NCBI RefSeq assembly: GCF_002195995.1
Contig: NZ_NHON01000015.1
Location: 1 to 64,000, forward strand
Direction: 5' to 3'
Source of the DNA: Inquilinus limosus
Lineage (GTDB): Bacteria > Pseudomonadota > Alphaproteobacteria > DSM-16000 > Inquilinaceae
DNA length: 64,000 nucleotides
How positions within the stretch are numbered: the stretch's first letter is position 1; each line of letters opens with the position of its first letter. A model generated the notes under the pieces. It worked only from the letters and a program-made list of their open reading frames with translations, searched no databases and was not told the origin of the DNA. Positions 17,490 to 25,029 of this stretch are shown one piece after another. A program made the translations under genes and the position numbers.

Positions 17490-18140
17490 ATGACCAGGCA
17501 GGCGCTGATCGTCTGGGGCGGCTGGAACGGCCACACCCCGAAGGAATGCGCGGATGTGGTGTCCGAAATGCTGCGCGGCGACGGCTTCGAGGTGTTCATC
17601 GAGGACACCACCGAGGCCTTCGCCGACCCGGCCCTGAAGGACATGCACCTGATCGTGCCGATCTACACCATGTCGACCATGGAGAAAGAGGAGGTCACCA
17701 ACCTGACCGCCGCGGTCGAGGGCGGGGTCGGCCTCGCCGGCTTCCATGGCGGCATGTGCGATGCCTTCCGCAACGAGGTGGCCTACCAGTTCATGACCGG
17801 CGGCCAATGGGTGGCCCATCCCGGCAACATCATCGACTACCGGGTGCGGGTGACCCGGCCGGACGACCCGGTGATGCAGGGGATCGGGGATTTCGACTAC
17901 CGGTCCGAGCAGTACTACATGCATGTCGACCCGAACAACGAGGTGCTGGCCGAGACCACCTTCACCGGCGACCACGCGCCCTGGATCGCCGGCCACACCA
18001 TGCCGGTGGTGTGGAAGCGCCGGCACGGCGCCGGCCGGGTGTTCTACAGCTCGCTCGGCCACCGGGTGGAGGAGTTCGAGAACAAGGCCATGAACACCAT
18101 CCTGCACCGCGGCCTGCTGTGGGCGGCGCGGGAGGGCTGA
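17490..18140 (+). CDS. ThuA domain-containing protein
   Basis: A 216-residue protein of the ThuA family, a class I glutamine-amidotransferase-like fold. It starts ALIVWGGWNGHTP, has the loop LAGFHGGMCDAFRN (in place of an amidotransferase nucleophile elbow), GGQWVAHPG, and EQYYMHVDP, and ends with HRVEEFENKAMNTILHRGLLWA. ThuA proteins act with a Gfo/Idh/MocA dehydrogenase in 3-keto-disaccharide metabolism. The gene follows its dehydrogenase by 22 bases with AAGGAGAGG upstream, and is the last gene before a large composite palindrome that probably ends the transcript. Confidence 0.88.
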   Translation: MTRQALIVWGGWNGHTPKECADVVSEMLRGDGFEVFIEDTTEAFADPALKDMHLIVPIYTMSTMEKEEVTNLTAAVEGGVGLAGFHGGMCDAFRNEVAYQFMTGGQWVAHPGNIIDYRVRVTRPDDPVMQGIGDFDYRSEQYYMHVDPNNEVLAETTFTGDHAPWIAGHTMPVVWKRRHGAGRVFYSSLGHRVEEFENKAMNTILHRGLLWAAREG

Positions 18141-18151
18141 ACACTGGCGCG

Positions 18152-18331
18152 TGTTGCCTCTCCCGCTTGCGGGACCTTTTCGAAATGCCATCCCTCGCCG
18201 TCATTGCGAGGAGGCGAAGCCGACGAAGCAATCCAGGGGCCGGTTCGCACCGGCCCCTGGATTGCTTCGCTGCGCTCGCAATGACGGTGTTTAGGATTCC
18301 AAGAAGGGTCTCGCTTGCGGGAGAGGCAACA
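18152..18331. repeat. composite palindrome: family A copy 2 nested in family C arms
   Basis: Outer arms at 18152-18176 (TGTTGCCTCTCCCGCTTGCG) and 18307-18331 are inverted repeats of about 25 bases with few mismatches. Between them, 18198-18287 is a family A copy almost identical to 6380-6469. The two short linkers are also partly complementary, so the whole 180 bases can fold into one long hairpin. It lies directly after the thuA-like stop codon and probably protects or ends that transcript. Confidence 0.9.
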
Positions 18332-18439
18332 TGAAGGAGCCTGATCTCGGACAGGCCTGAGACAACCGCGCGCTTGCGCCTGTCACCACGGACTCGGTAA
18401 CACCGGAGGCTGGATCCTTCACGACGCCGGACGAGCCGC

Positions 18440-19117
18440 TTGCCCGACGCCTGCCAGACCGAGACCCGGCATGACCCCGGCGCGCCCGTGCCCGCCGGGG
18501 CGGAACGCCGACGGCGCTTCTCCGAGGTGCTGCGGGACCTGGCGGCGGAGGACCGCGAGCGCATCGCCATCGGCGACATCCTGACCGCCTTCGGAGACCG
18601 GGCCTTCGGCGCGCTGATGCTGGTCTTCGCCGCGCCGAACGTGCTGCCGACGCCGCCGGGCACCTCCTCGGTCCTCGGCGCGCCGCTGCTGTTCATCACC
18701 TTCCAGCTGATGATCGGCCGCCCGGTGCTGTGGCTGCCGCGGCTGATCACCCAGCGATCGGTGGCGCGGGCCGATTTCGCCCGGCTGGTCGACCGCATGG
18801 TGCCCTGGCTGGCCAAGGCCGAGCGGCTGCTGCGGCCGCGGCTGTCGCTGCTGATCGGCCCGGTGCAGGACCGCTTCATCGGCGCCGCCTGCCTGCTGCT
18901 GGCCGTCATCCTGTTCCTGCCGATCCCGCTCGGCAACATCGTGCCGGCGCTGGCGATCTCGGCCTTTGCCATCGGCCTGGTCGAGCGCGACGGCATCGCC
19001 GTCTCGGCCGGCTGGGCGGTCAGCGCCGGGGCGGTCGCGATCCTCGCCGCCGTCTCCGCCGCCCTCTGGGCCGCCCTGCGCGCCTTCCTGCAGACGCTGC
19101 TGGGCGTGACGATCTGA
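18440..19117 (+). CDS. ExoD family exopolysaccharide synthesis protein
   Basis: A 225-residue inner-membrane protein of the ExoD family. The features are the N-terminal segment FSEVLRDLAAE with IGDILTAFGDRAFGALMLVFAAPNVLP near residues 43-70 and LIGRPVLWLPRL-like motifs near 90, then several hydrophobic helices with the LPIPLGNIVPALAI turn. ExoD affects exopolysaccharide production and alkali tolerance in rhizobia; its biochemistry is unknown. The start is a TTG at 18440; a GTG at 18488 is an alternative. GGAGG at about 18402 is too far from either. A promoter-like TTGCGC-N18-TAACAC lies at 18373-18402. Confidence 0.82.
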   Translation: MPDACQTETRHDPGAPVPAGAERRRRFSEVLRDLAAEDRERIAIGDILTAFGDRAFGALMLVFAAPNVLPTPPGTSSVLGAPLLFITFQLMIGRPVLWLPRLITQRSVARADFARLVDRMVPWLAKAERLLRPRLSLLIGPVQDRFIGAACLLLAVILFLPIPLGNIVPALAISAFAIGLVERDGIAVSAGWAVSAGAVAILAAVSAALWAALRAFLQTLLGVTI

Positions 19118-19146
19118 GACGAGGCGACGCCCTGCCCCATCCCAAC

Positions 19147-19236
19147 TGTCATCCTCGGGCTTGACCCGAGGATCCAGTGGCAGCCAGAGCCGTTCTTGGT
19201 GGCCCCTGGATTGCCGGGTCAAGCCCGGCAATGACA
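19147..19236. repeat. family B palindromic repeat, copy 1
   Basis: A 90-bp palindrome starting TGTCATCCTCGGGCTTGACC and ending with GCCGGGTCAAGCCCGGCAATGACA. Each end is itself a small hairpin (GGGCTTGACCC / GGGTCAAGCCC), and the ends can pair with each other through TGTCAT/ATGACA. The second copy is at 24931-25008. It lies between the convergent exoD and cyclase genes. Confidence 0.88.
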
Positions 19237-19266
19237 ATCAAGGAAGCCTCTGAGCGGGTGCAGCCG

Positions 19267-20898
19267 TTATCCCGGCAGCTCGGCGATCTTGCCGACCACC
19301 CGGATGCGCAGCTGGTCACGCCGGCCGCGGATCACCACATGCTCGGCCCGGAAGGCGGAGAGGTCGGCGCCGGCCTGGTCGAGCAGGTCCTGCGACACCA
19401 CCAGCTCCGCCGCATAACCCTTGCACAGCCCTTCCAGCCGGCTGGCGGTGTTGACCGTGTCGCCCACCGCGGTCAGGCCCTTGACCCCGCCATAGCCCAT
19501 CTCGCCGACGATCGCCGGGCCGACATGCAGGCCGATGCCCATGCGCAGCGGCTCCTTCAGGTCCGACGCCAGCGCCTCGTTGAGCTCGGCCAGCCGCGCC
19601 GCCATCCGCCGGGCGGCGTCCAGCGCCTGGCGGCTGCCGGCGGCGTGCCCGGCCTCGACCCCGAACAGCGCCATCACCCCGTCGCCGATGAACTTGTCGA
19701 CCTGGCCGCCCGCCCCTTCGATCGCCTGGCCCATGGCGGCGAAGTACCGGTTCAGCAGGAACACCACGTCATAGGGCAGGCGGTGCTCCGACAGCCGGGT
19801 GAAGCCGCGCAGATCGGCGAACATCACCGCGATCTCGCGCTCCTGGCCATGGCGATGGCCGGGGCCCTGGAAGCCGTCGCGGGCGGTCGCGGTCGGCGGC
19901 AGCAGCGGCGTCACCTCGAGGTCCTTGACCGGCCGGATCTGGCAGGCCAGCCGCACGCCCTCCGGCGCGCCGATGCGCTGCAGCACCCGCGCCTCGTCGG
20001 CCGCCGGCGGCGGCAGGTGCTCGGCGCCCAGCCCGACCCGCATCCGGCAGGTCGAGCAGCGGCCGCGGCCGCCGCAGACCATGGCCTGGGGGATGCCGGC
20101 GGCGGCGATGATCTCGAGCGCCGTGGCCCCCGGGATGATGTCGAGCACGCGGGTGTCGCGATAGTACAGCTTCGGCCCGCCGCGGCGGGCCCGGATCGCA
20201 CGCAGAAGCGGCCCGGCGAAGGCGGCGAGGACCAGGGCCAGGATCGTGATCCGGGTCCACAGCGCACCCGCGGCGGCGAAGGCCTGCGCCTCCGGCGTCA
20301 GCTTGATCGAGCGGTGGAGATCCTCGAGCCAGCCGGGCTGGGCCGCGAGGTCCCGCACCTGCAGCCCGGCCGAGACGAAGCCGGCCAGGCCGAGCGCCGG
20401 GATCAGCAGGGCGGCGGCGTAGAGATAGGGCACCGCCTTCGGGTACCAGGGCCTGAGCCGCAGCCAGTAGTGCACGCCGATGCAGCCATGGCCCCAGGCG
20501 ACCAGCACCACCACCGCCTGCTGCAGCGCGACCAGGCCGTTGCCCGCCCACATCGCCGACAGCACGTAGCGATAGGGCGTGCCGACGCCGAACCGCTCGA
20601 AGGCGATGACGGTGCCGAAGACATGGGCCGCCAGCAGCAACGGCACCGCGAGGCCGAGCCCGAGCTGCACCGCCTGCCAGCGCTTCAGCCGGAAGTTGTG
20701 CCGCTGCCAGATCGAGACCAGCGCATTGGCGATGTGGACCAGGAAGGCGGCCGCCAGGATGGCCAGGCCCGGCAGCCTCTCCCACACCAGGATGAACAGC
20801 CCGAGGCCGCGCTCCATCGCATCCAGCGAGATGAGCCCGGCCGCATGGTTGATCAGATGGGTCGCCAGGAAGGCGAAAAGGACCAGCCCGCTGGGCAA
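19267..20898 (-). CDS. membrane-bound class III adenylate cyclase with heme-anchor-like and [2Fe-2S] domains
   Basis: A 543-residue protein in three parts. Residues 1-235 are about six membrane helices of succinate-dehydrogenase cytochrome b type with several His at helix positions (14, 18, 55, 92, 137, 143) suited to bind heme. Residues ~245-335 are a plant-type [2Fe-2S] domain with Cys275, 281, 284 and 319. Residues ~350-543 are a class III cyclase with metal Asp362 (FADLRGF), Lys402 and Asp406 (GDGVMALFG). It should make cAMP in response to quinone or redox state, as described for Sinorhizobium CyaC. The only usable start is TTG at 20898; the coding signal (WLQRLRLPSG) seems to begin slightly earlier. 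Confidence 0.88.
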   Translation of the reverse strand: MPSGLVLFAFLATHLINHAAGLISLDAMERGLGLFILVWERLPGLAILAAAFLVHIANALVSIWQRHNFRLKRWQAVQLGLGLAVPLLLAAHVFGTVIAFERFGVGTPYRYVLSAMWAGNGLVALQQAVVVLVAWGHGCIGVHYWLRLRPWYPKAVPYLYAAALLIPALGLAGFVSAGLQVRDLAAQPGWLEDLHRSIKLTPEAQAFAAAGALWTRITILALVLAAFAGPLLRAIRARRGGPKLYYRDTRVLDIIPGATALEIIAAAGIPQAMVCGGRGRCSTCRMRVGLGAEHLPPPAADEARVLQRIGAPEGVRLACQIRPVKDLEVTPLLPPTATARDGFQGPGHRHGQEREIAVMFADLRGFTRLSEHRLPYDVVFLLNRYFAAMGQAIEGAGGQVDKFIGDGVMALFGVEAGHAAGSRQALDAARRMAARLAELNEALASDLKEPLRMGIGLHVGPAIVGEMGYGGVKGLTAVGDTVNTASRLEGLCKGYAAELVVSQDLLDQAGADLSAFRAEHVVIRGRRDQLRIRVVGKIAELPG

Positions 20899-20960
20899 CC
20901 GCAGCCGCTGCAGCCACGCCCCGGCCCGCGATCCCGGGCTGTCCGAGGCGCGAAGGCCGC

Positions 20961-21206
20961 TCAGTTCAGCGGACCGGAATAGACCCAGGTCTCCACGGTG
21001 TCATGGGCGCGGAACGCCGGGACCTCGGGATGGTGGTAGACGAAGACGCGGATCGCCGCCTCCATGGCCACGGAGCGCGGCGCGCCCCGGGCCACCAGCT
21101 CGCTGTAGGCGCGGGTCACGGCCTGCTGGCAGCGGCAATCCGCCGAGCCTTCGGCGAAGGGCTGGTCGCCGAAGCCGCAGCCTTCAGGACTTCTTTTTCC
21201 GGCCAT
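20961..21206 (-). CDS. conserved small protein of unknown function next to fur
   Basis: An 81-residue soluble protein that I do not assign to a named family. It carries CRCQQAVTRAY (two Cys at about 24 and 26) and the core AAIRVFVYHHPEVP, with a C-terminal VETWVY segment. The ATG at 21206 lies 23 bases inside the end of the Fur-like gene, so it is probably co-transcribed and coupled with it. It precedes the adenylate cyclase by 62 bases in the same direction. A regulatory or adaptor role can only be guessed from this position. Confidence 0.75.
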   Translation of the reverse strand: MAGKRSPEGCGFGDQPFAEGSADCRCQQAVTRAYSELVARGAPRSVAMEAAIRVFVYHHPEVPAFRAHDTVETWVYSGPLN

Positions 21207-21585
21207 AGAGTTCGAGCCTGTGATCGACGAGTTCGAAGCCGAGCCGCTTGGCGATCTTCTCTTTCAGCTGCTCCAGCTCCTGGTCCTTGAACTCGATGAC
21301 CTCACCGGTTTCAAGATCGATCAGGTGGTGGTGATGCTCGAGATTGACCTCGAAGCGGGAGTAGTTCTCGTTGAAGTCGTGCCGCTGCACCAGGTTAAGC
21401 TCGTCGAGCAGGTGCAGGGTGCGGTATACGGTCGCGATGCTGATCGACGGATCGATCTCGCGCGCCCGGTGATAGACGGTTTCGACCGATGGATGGTCGA
21501 GAGACTCGGTCAGCACCTGCAGAATGACACGACGCTGATCGGTCATCTTCAGGCCGGCGGAGACACATCTCTCCTCGAGCGTCAT
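21184..21585 (-). CDS. fur: Fur/Mur family metal-dependent regulator
   Basis: A 133-residue metalloregulator. The winged helix lies in residues 10-70 (TDQRRVILQVLTES... ISIATVYRTLHLLDE), with DNA-recognition Tyr in TVYRTL. The dimerisation domain has HHHHLID at 84-90 and GEVIEFKDQELEQL, which supply the metal ligands. The C-terminal CxxC zinc motif of gammaproteobacterial Fur is absent, as usual in alphaproteobacterial Fur/Mur proteins. It may sense Fe or Mn. The promoter must lie in the 112 bases shared with the divergent small membrane-protein gene. A second Fur-superfamily regulator (Irr) is at 52567. Confidence 0.88.
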   Translation of the reverse strand: MTLEERCVSAGLKMTDQRRVILQVLTESLDHPSVETVYHRAREIDPSISIATVYRTLHLLDELNLVQRHDFNENYSRFEVNLEHHHHLIDLETGEVIEFKDQELEQLKEKIAKRLGFELVDHRLELYGRKKKS

Positions 21586-21697
21586 GGCTCAAACCCTCTT
21601 TAAGCCGCGGAACCATTGGCGGATTTAGAGAGATTACAGATCGCAACGGCGCTTGGCACCCGAAAATGCGCCGCAGGGCACCGGGAGGACGGCCACG

Positions 21698-21859
21698 ATG
21701 GATCTCTTCGGACTGGAGATGAGCATCCACGGCTGGATCGCGCTCGCGATCGCCGTGATCGGCATCGTCGCGCTCAATCTCGGGCTGATGCACCTGGCCC
21801 GCAAGAAGCACGACTCCCATTACGACCCGAACCGTCACGATCCCGACGACGCCCCCTGA
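21698..21859 (+). CDS. small single-pass membrane protein, unknown function
   Basis: A 53-residue protein with one clear transmembrane helix (about residues 10-32, GWIALAIAVIGIVALNLGLM) followed by a basic then acidic, His-rich tail (ARKKHDSHYDPNRHDPDD). The ATG at 21698 has GGGAGGA upstream. It is divergent from fur across 112 bases and its 3' end overlaps the convergent MscS gene by 25 bases. The coding property is supported by the ribosome-binding site and the clean membrane-then-tail layout. No family is recognised. Confidence 0.65.
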   Translation: MDLFGLEMSIHGWIALAIAVIGIVALNLGLMHLARKKHDSHYDPNRHDPDDAP

Positions 21860-24078
21860 GCGGCGGCCGTGGCGGCGTCCTCCGGCCGGTCGAGGCTGCG
21901 GGTCAGCACCATGCGGTGCGGGAACGGGATGTCGATGCCCAGCTCGTCGAAGCGCCGCTTCATCCGGCGGTTGAACTCGCGCATCACGCCCCATTGCTTG
22001 GCCGGCGGGGTCTTGATCCGCGCCTTGATGGTCACGGCGCTGTCGCCGAACTTGTCGAGGCCGATGATCTCGATCGGCGCCAGGATGGCGGGCGCCCAGC
22101 CGGGGTCGAGCTGCATCTCGCGCCCCAACTCGCGCAGCACGTCGAGCACGCGGTCGACATCCTGGTCGTAGCCGATGCCGATATTGAACACGGCGAAGGA
22201 GAAGTCCTTGGTCATGTTGATGATCGAGGTGACCGAGCTGAACGGCAGCGTGTGCACCGCCCCGGTCTCGTCGCGCAGGCGGATGGTGCGGATGGTGATG
22301 GTCTCGACCACCCCGCTGTCGGAGCCGAGCTGGACCACGTCGCCGACCGACAGCGTGTCCTCGAACAGGATGAAGACGCCGGTGATGACGTCCTTGACCA
22401 GCGTCTGGGCGCCGAAGCCGATCGCCAGGCCGACCACGCCGGCGCCGGCCAGGAGCGGCGCGATGTTCAGCCCGACCTCGGACAGCACCATCAGCACCAC
22501 GACGGTGATCAGCAGGATCAGGAAGGCGTTGCGCAGCAGCGGCAGCAGGGTGCGGGCCCGGGCGCTGCGCTGCACCAGATTGCCCGAGGCATCGTGCCGG
22601 TTGAGGTGGAACTCGATCAGCTGGCTGACCGCCTCCCATGCCACCAGCGAGGCGACGATCATGAACAGGATGGCGCCGCCGCTGGACAGGATGGCGCGCC
22701 CGGTCTCGGTCTCCATCCAGGCGATGCCGCCGAGCTGCCAGACCTCGAGCAGCACCAGGACGGTGCAGATCAGCACGATCACCTTGAGCGCGGTGTCGAG
22801 CACCGGCAGGTAGCGGTTGGCGCGATGCTCGAGGCCGGGATAGCGGGCCTTCAGCTCCGGCCCGATCGAGAAGGCGCGGTGGATCAGCCGCGGCCCGTAG
22901 GTGGACATCAGGCGCCCCAGCACCAGCGTCGCCACGGTCAGGACCGTGGCGCGCAGCACGAAGACGAAGCCGCCATTGATGCCCAGCGCCCAGATCGCGA
23001 AGGTGACGGCGACATAGGCGATGGCCACGAGATGCCAGACATCGGCGGAGCGCCGGCGGAGGGAGCCGACCGCCCGCGTCACCGCCGCATCCTCACCCTC
23101 GGCCCCGTGCCGGCGGCGGCCGCGCAGCCAGTCGGCCACCGGCACGCGGTTCTGCAGGATCAGCACGATCACCATCGCCGCGACGGCCAGGCCGACGATG
23201 TAGGTCAGCGCCGTCAGGGCCCCGTACGGCGTCTGCAGCACCGAGGCGGTGACGATGGTCAGGTAGCCGAAGACGGTCAGCCGGATCAGCCGCTTCGCCC
23301 AGATATAGAGGTAGCCGGCGGTCTCGTCGCCGACCCGCACCAGCCGCAGCCGCGGATGCTCCGGCGTCAGCACGATGCGGATGACCATCAGGGCGACGCC
23401 GCTGATGATCACGGCATAGACCAGCGCGGTGACGACGATGGCGACGAATTGCGGCGGGTCCAGCACCGTGGTCATGCCGTAGGCGCCGAACACGAAGCCG
23501 AGCAGCGGCAGGAAGTCCAGCACCGCCTGGCCCAGGATCAGCGGCAGCTTGCCCCAGAGCGTGGCCGGCGGATGGCGGTCGAGCGCCGCCCGGGCCCCGC
23601 GCAGCAGCCCGGACACCAGGAAGCCGACGGCGAGCCCCACCGCGAAGACGGCGAGCACGTTGAGGAACACCGCGATCCACCGCGCCCGCGCCGCCGGATC
23701 GGCCAGCTGGTCGCGCGCCCAGACCAGCAGCTGCGGCGACTGCGCCAGGGTGCTGCCGATCACGGCGACGCCGCTGGTGACGTCGCGCACCTTCTCCGAC
23801 ACCGCGACCAGGGCCTGGCTGCCGACCGCCTCCAGCGCGGTCTTCCTGTCCTCCTCCGCCGCCTGGGCCTGCAGCAGCAGCTGCAGCTGGGCGACCAGCG
23901 CGGCCCGGGCCTTGTCGTCCTGCAGCGTGGCGATCAGCGCCTTGACGCGCTCGGGGTCGGCCTGCTGGTCGGCGGCGGGAGGCGCGGCGGCCGGCGTGGC
24001 GCCCGGTACCTGGGCGGCGGCGAGGCCGGGGGCGAGCAGCAGGAGGAGAAGCAGCAGCGGGCGGATCAGGCGGATCAT
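21835..24078 (-). CDS. large MscS-type mechanosensitive ion channel
   Basis: A 747-residue inner-membrane protein. A signal peptide (about 1-22, AAAQ) and a periplasmic, Ala/Gln-rich region (to about 130) precede some ten membrane helices. The MscS core near residues 560-740 has the Gly/Ala-rich pore helix LLAGAGVVGLAIGFGAQTLVKDVI, then the beta domain GVFILFEDTLSVGDVVQLG and VHTLPFSSV. The size fits the larger MscS-like channels (YbdG/YnaI class and above). It should release solutes on hypo-osmotic shock. Its 3' end overlaps the small membrane-protein gene by 25 bases. Confidence 0.9.
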   Translation of the reverse strand: MIRLIRPLLLLLLLLAPGLAAAQVPGATPAAAPPAADQQADPERVKALIATLQDDKARAALVAQLQLLLQAQAAEEDRKTALEAVGSQALVAVSEKVRDVTSGVAVIGSTLAQSPQLLVWARDQLADPAARARWIAVFLNVLAVFAVGLAVGFLVSGLLRGARAALDRHPPATLWGKLPLILGQAVLDFLPLLGFVFGAYGMTTVLDPPQFVAIVVTALVYAVIISGVALMVIRIVLTPEHPRLRLVRVGDETAGYLYIWAKRLIRLTVFGYLTIVTASVLQTPYGALTALTYIVGLAVAAMVIVLILQNRVPVADWLRGRRRHGAEGEDAAVTRAVGSLRRRSADVWHLVAIAYVAVTFAIWALGINGGFVFVLRATVLTVATLVLGRLMSTYGPRLIHRAFSIGPELKARYPGLEHRANRYLPVLDTALKVIVLICTVLVLLEVWQLGGIAWMETETGRAILSSGGAILFMIVASLVAWEAVSQLIEFHLNRHDASGNLVQRSARARTLLPLLRNAFLILLITVVVLMVLSEVGLNIAPLLAGAGVVGLAIGFGAQTLVKDVITGVFILFEDTLSVGDVVQLGSDSGVVETITIRTIRLRDETGAVHTLPFSSVTSIINMTKDFSFAVFNIGIGYDQDVDRVLDVLRELGREMQLDPGWAPAILAPIEIIGLDKFGDSAVTIKARIKTPPAKQWGVMREFNRRMKRRFDELGIDIPFPHRMVLTRSLDRPEDAATAAAQGASSGS

Positions 24079-24244
24079 CGGCTCGGGCGGGCTGTGGGCG
24101 GGCGGCGTTCCGGATCGGCGCCCCGGCAGGGGGCTGATTCCATCCTTCCCCGCCCGGCCCTCTGGATCAACCGGTCCGTCGAGGCCATGTTGGAGACGTC
24201 CTCACGAATGGCGCCGGCACCGCGGCCGGCGAGGGAAGGCGACG

Positions 24245-24907
24245 ATGGCGGATGACGGCGATCTCGGTTCGGTCCGGCCGAAGCTGGTCGAGAGCAAGAA
24301 GCGCTGGGCGCGCGAAGGCCGGCTGCTGACCGGCGGCACCTCCGACCCGGAACGGGACCGGCTGCCGCCGGGCCAGCGCCTGGTGGAGACCTGGCCGGTG
24401 CTCGACCTCGGCGTGCAGCCGGAGATCCCGCTCGACAAGTGGCGGCTGACCATCGACGGGCTGGTCGAGGCCCCGGCGGTGTGGCGCTGGGCCGACATCC
24501 TGGCCCAGCCCGAATTCGAGGACGTGTCGGACATCCATTGCGTCACGTCGTGGTCGCGCTACGACAACCGCTGGCGCGGCGTCTCGGCCCGGCACCTGCT
24601 GTCGCTGGTGCGGCCGAAGCCCGAGGCGCGGCACGTCGTGTTCCACAGCTACGACACCTACACCACCAACGTCGCCCTCGACGCCTTCGCCGAGGAGGAC
24701 GTGCTGCTGGCGACCCATCACGATGGCGAGCCGATTTCGGTCGAGCATGGCGGGCCGCTGCGGGTGATCATGCCGCGCTGGTACTTCTGGAAGAGCGCGA
24801 AATGGGTGAAGCGGATCGAGTTCGTCGCCGCCGACCGCCCGGGCTTCTGGGAGGAGCGCGGCTATCACAATGAGGGCGATCCCTGGCAGGAGCAGCGCTA
24901 CGGGTGA
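24245..24907 (+). CDS. sulfite-oxidase-like molybdopterin-dependent oxidoreductase
   Basis: A 220-residue protein of the SUOX molybdopterin fold without a signal peptide, therefore cytoplasmic. It contains LDKWRLTIDGLVEAP and the Mo-ligand Cys in DIHCVTSWSRYDNRWRG (near Cys100), then GGPLRVIMPRWYFWKSAKWVKRIEF, the usual cofactor-binding strand. It lacks the Tat signal and b-type cytochrome partner of MsrP (YedY), so it is the short soluble variant whose substrate is unknown. The ATG at 24245 follows AGGGAAGGC. Divergent from the MscS gene. Confidence 0.85.
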   Translation: MADDGDLGSVRPKLVESKKRWAREGRLLTGGTSDPERDRLPPGQRLVETWPVLDLGVQPEIPLDKWRLTIDGLVEAPAVWRWADILAQPEFEDVSDIHCVTSWSRYDNRWRGVSARHLLSLVRPKPEARHVVFHSYDTYTTNVALDAFAEEDVLLATHHDGEPISVEHGGPLRVIMPRWYFWKSAKWVKRIEFVAADRPGFWEERGYHNEGDPWQEQRYG

Positions 24908-24930
24908 GACGCCCGGGCCACCCCTTCCCT

Positions 24931-25008
24931 TGTCATTGCCGGGCTTGACCCGGCAATCCAGAGGGTGTCGACGCTCTCTGGATGCCCGGGTCAAGCCCGG
25001 GCATGACA
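24931..25008. repeat. family B palindromic repeat, copy 2
   Basis: A 78-bp palindrome: TGTCATTGCCGGGCTTGACC at the left, GGGTCAAGCCCGGGCATGACA at the right, with a short GAGGGTGTCGACGCTCTC hairpin at the centre. It matches copy 1 at 19147-19236 at both ends but not at the centre, which suggests that only the ends are conserved. It lies between convergent genes. Confidence 0.88.
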
Positions 25009-25029
25009 GGTGAGGGAGCAGGCCAAGCC

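Noticed and set aside
18141-18439. fragment of a transposon
   Set aside because: Only a palindromic repeat is found; no transposase remnant in any frame.
21616-24255. 879-codon plus-strand frame opposite the MscS gene
   Set aside because: Antisense shadow; the minus-strand frame is a clear MscS channel with signal peptide and helices.
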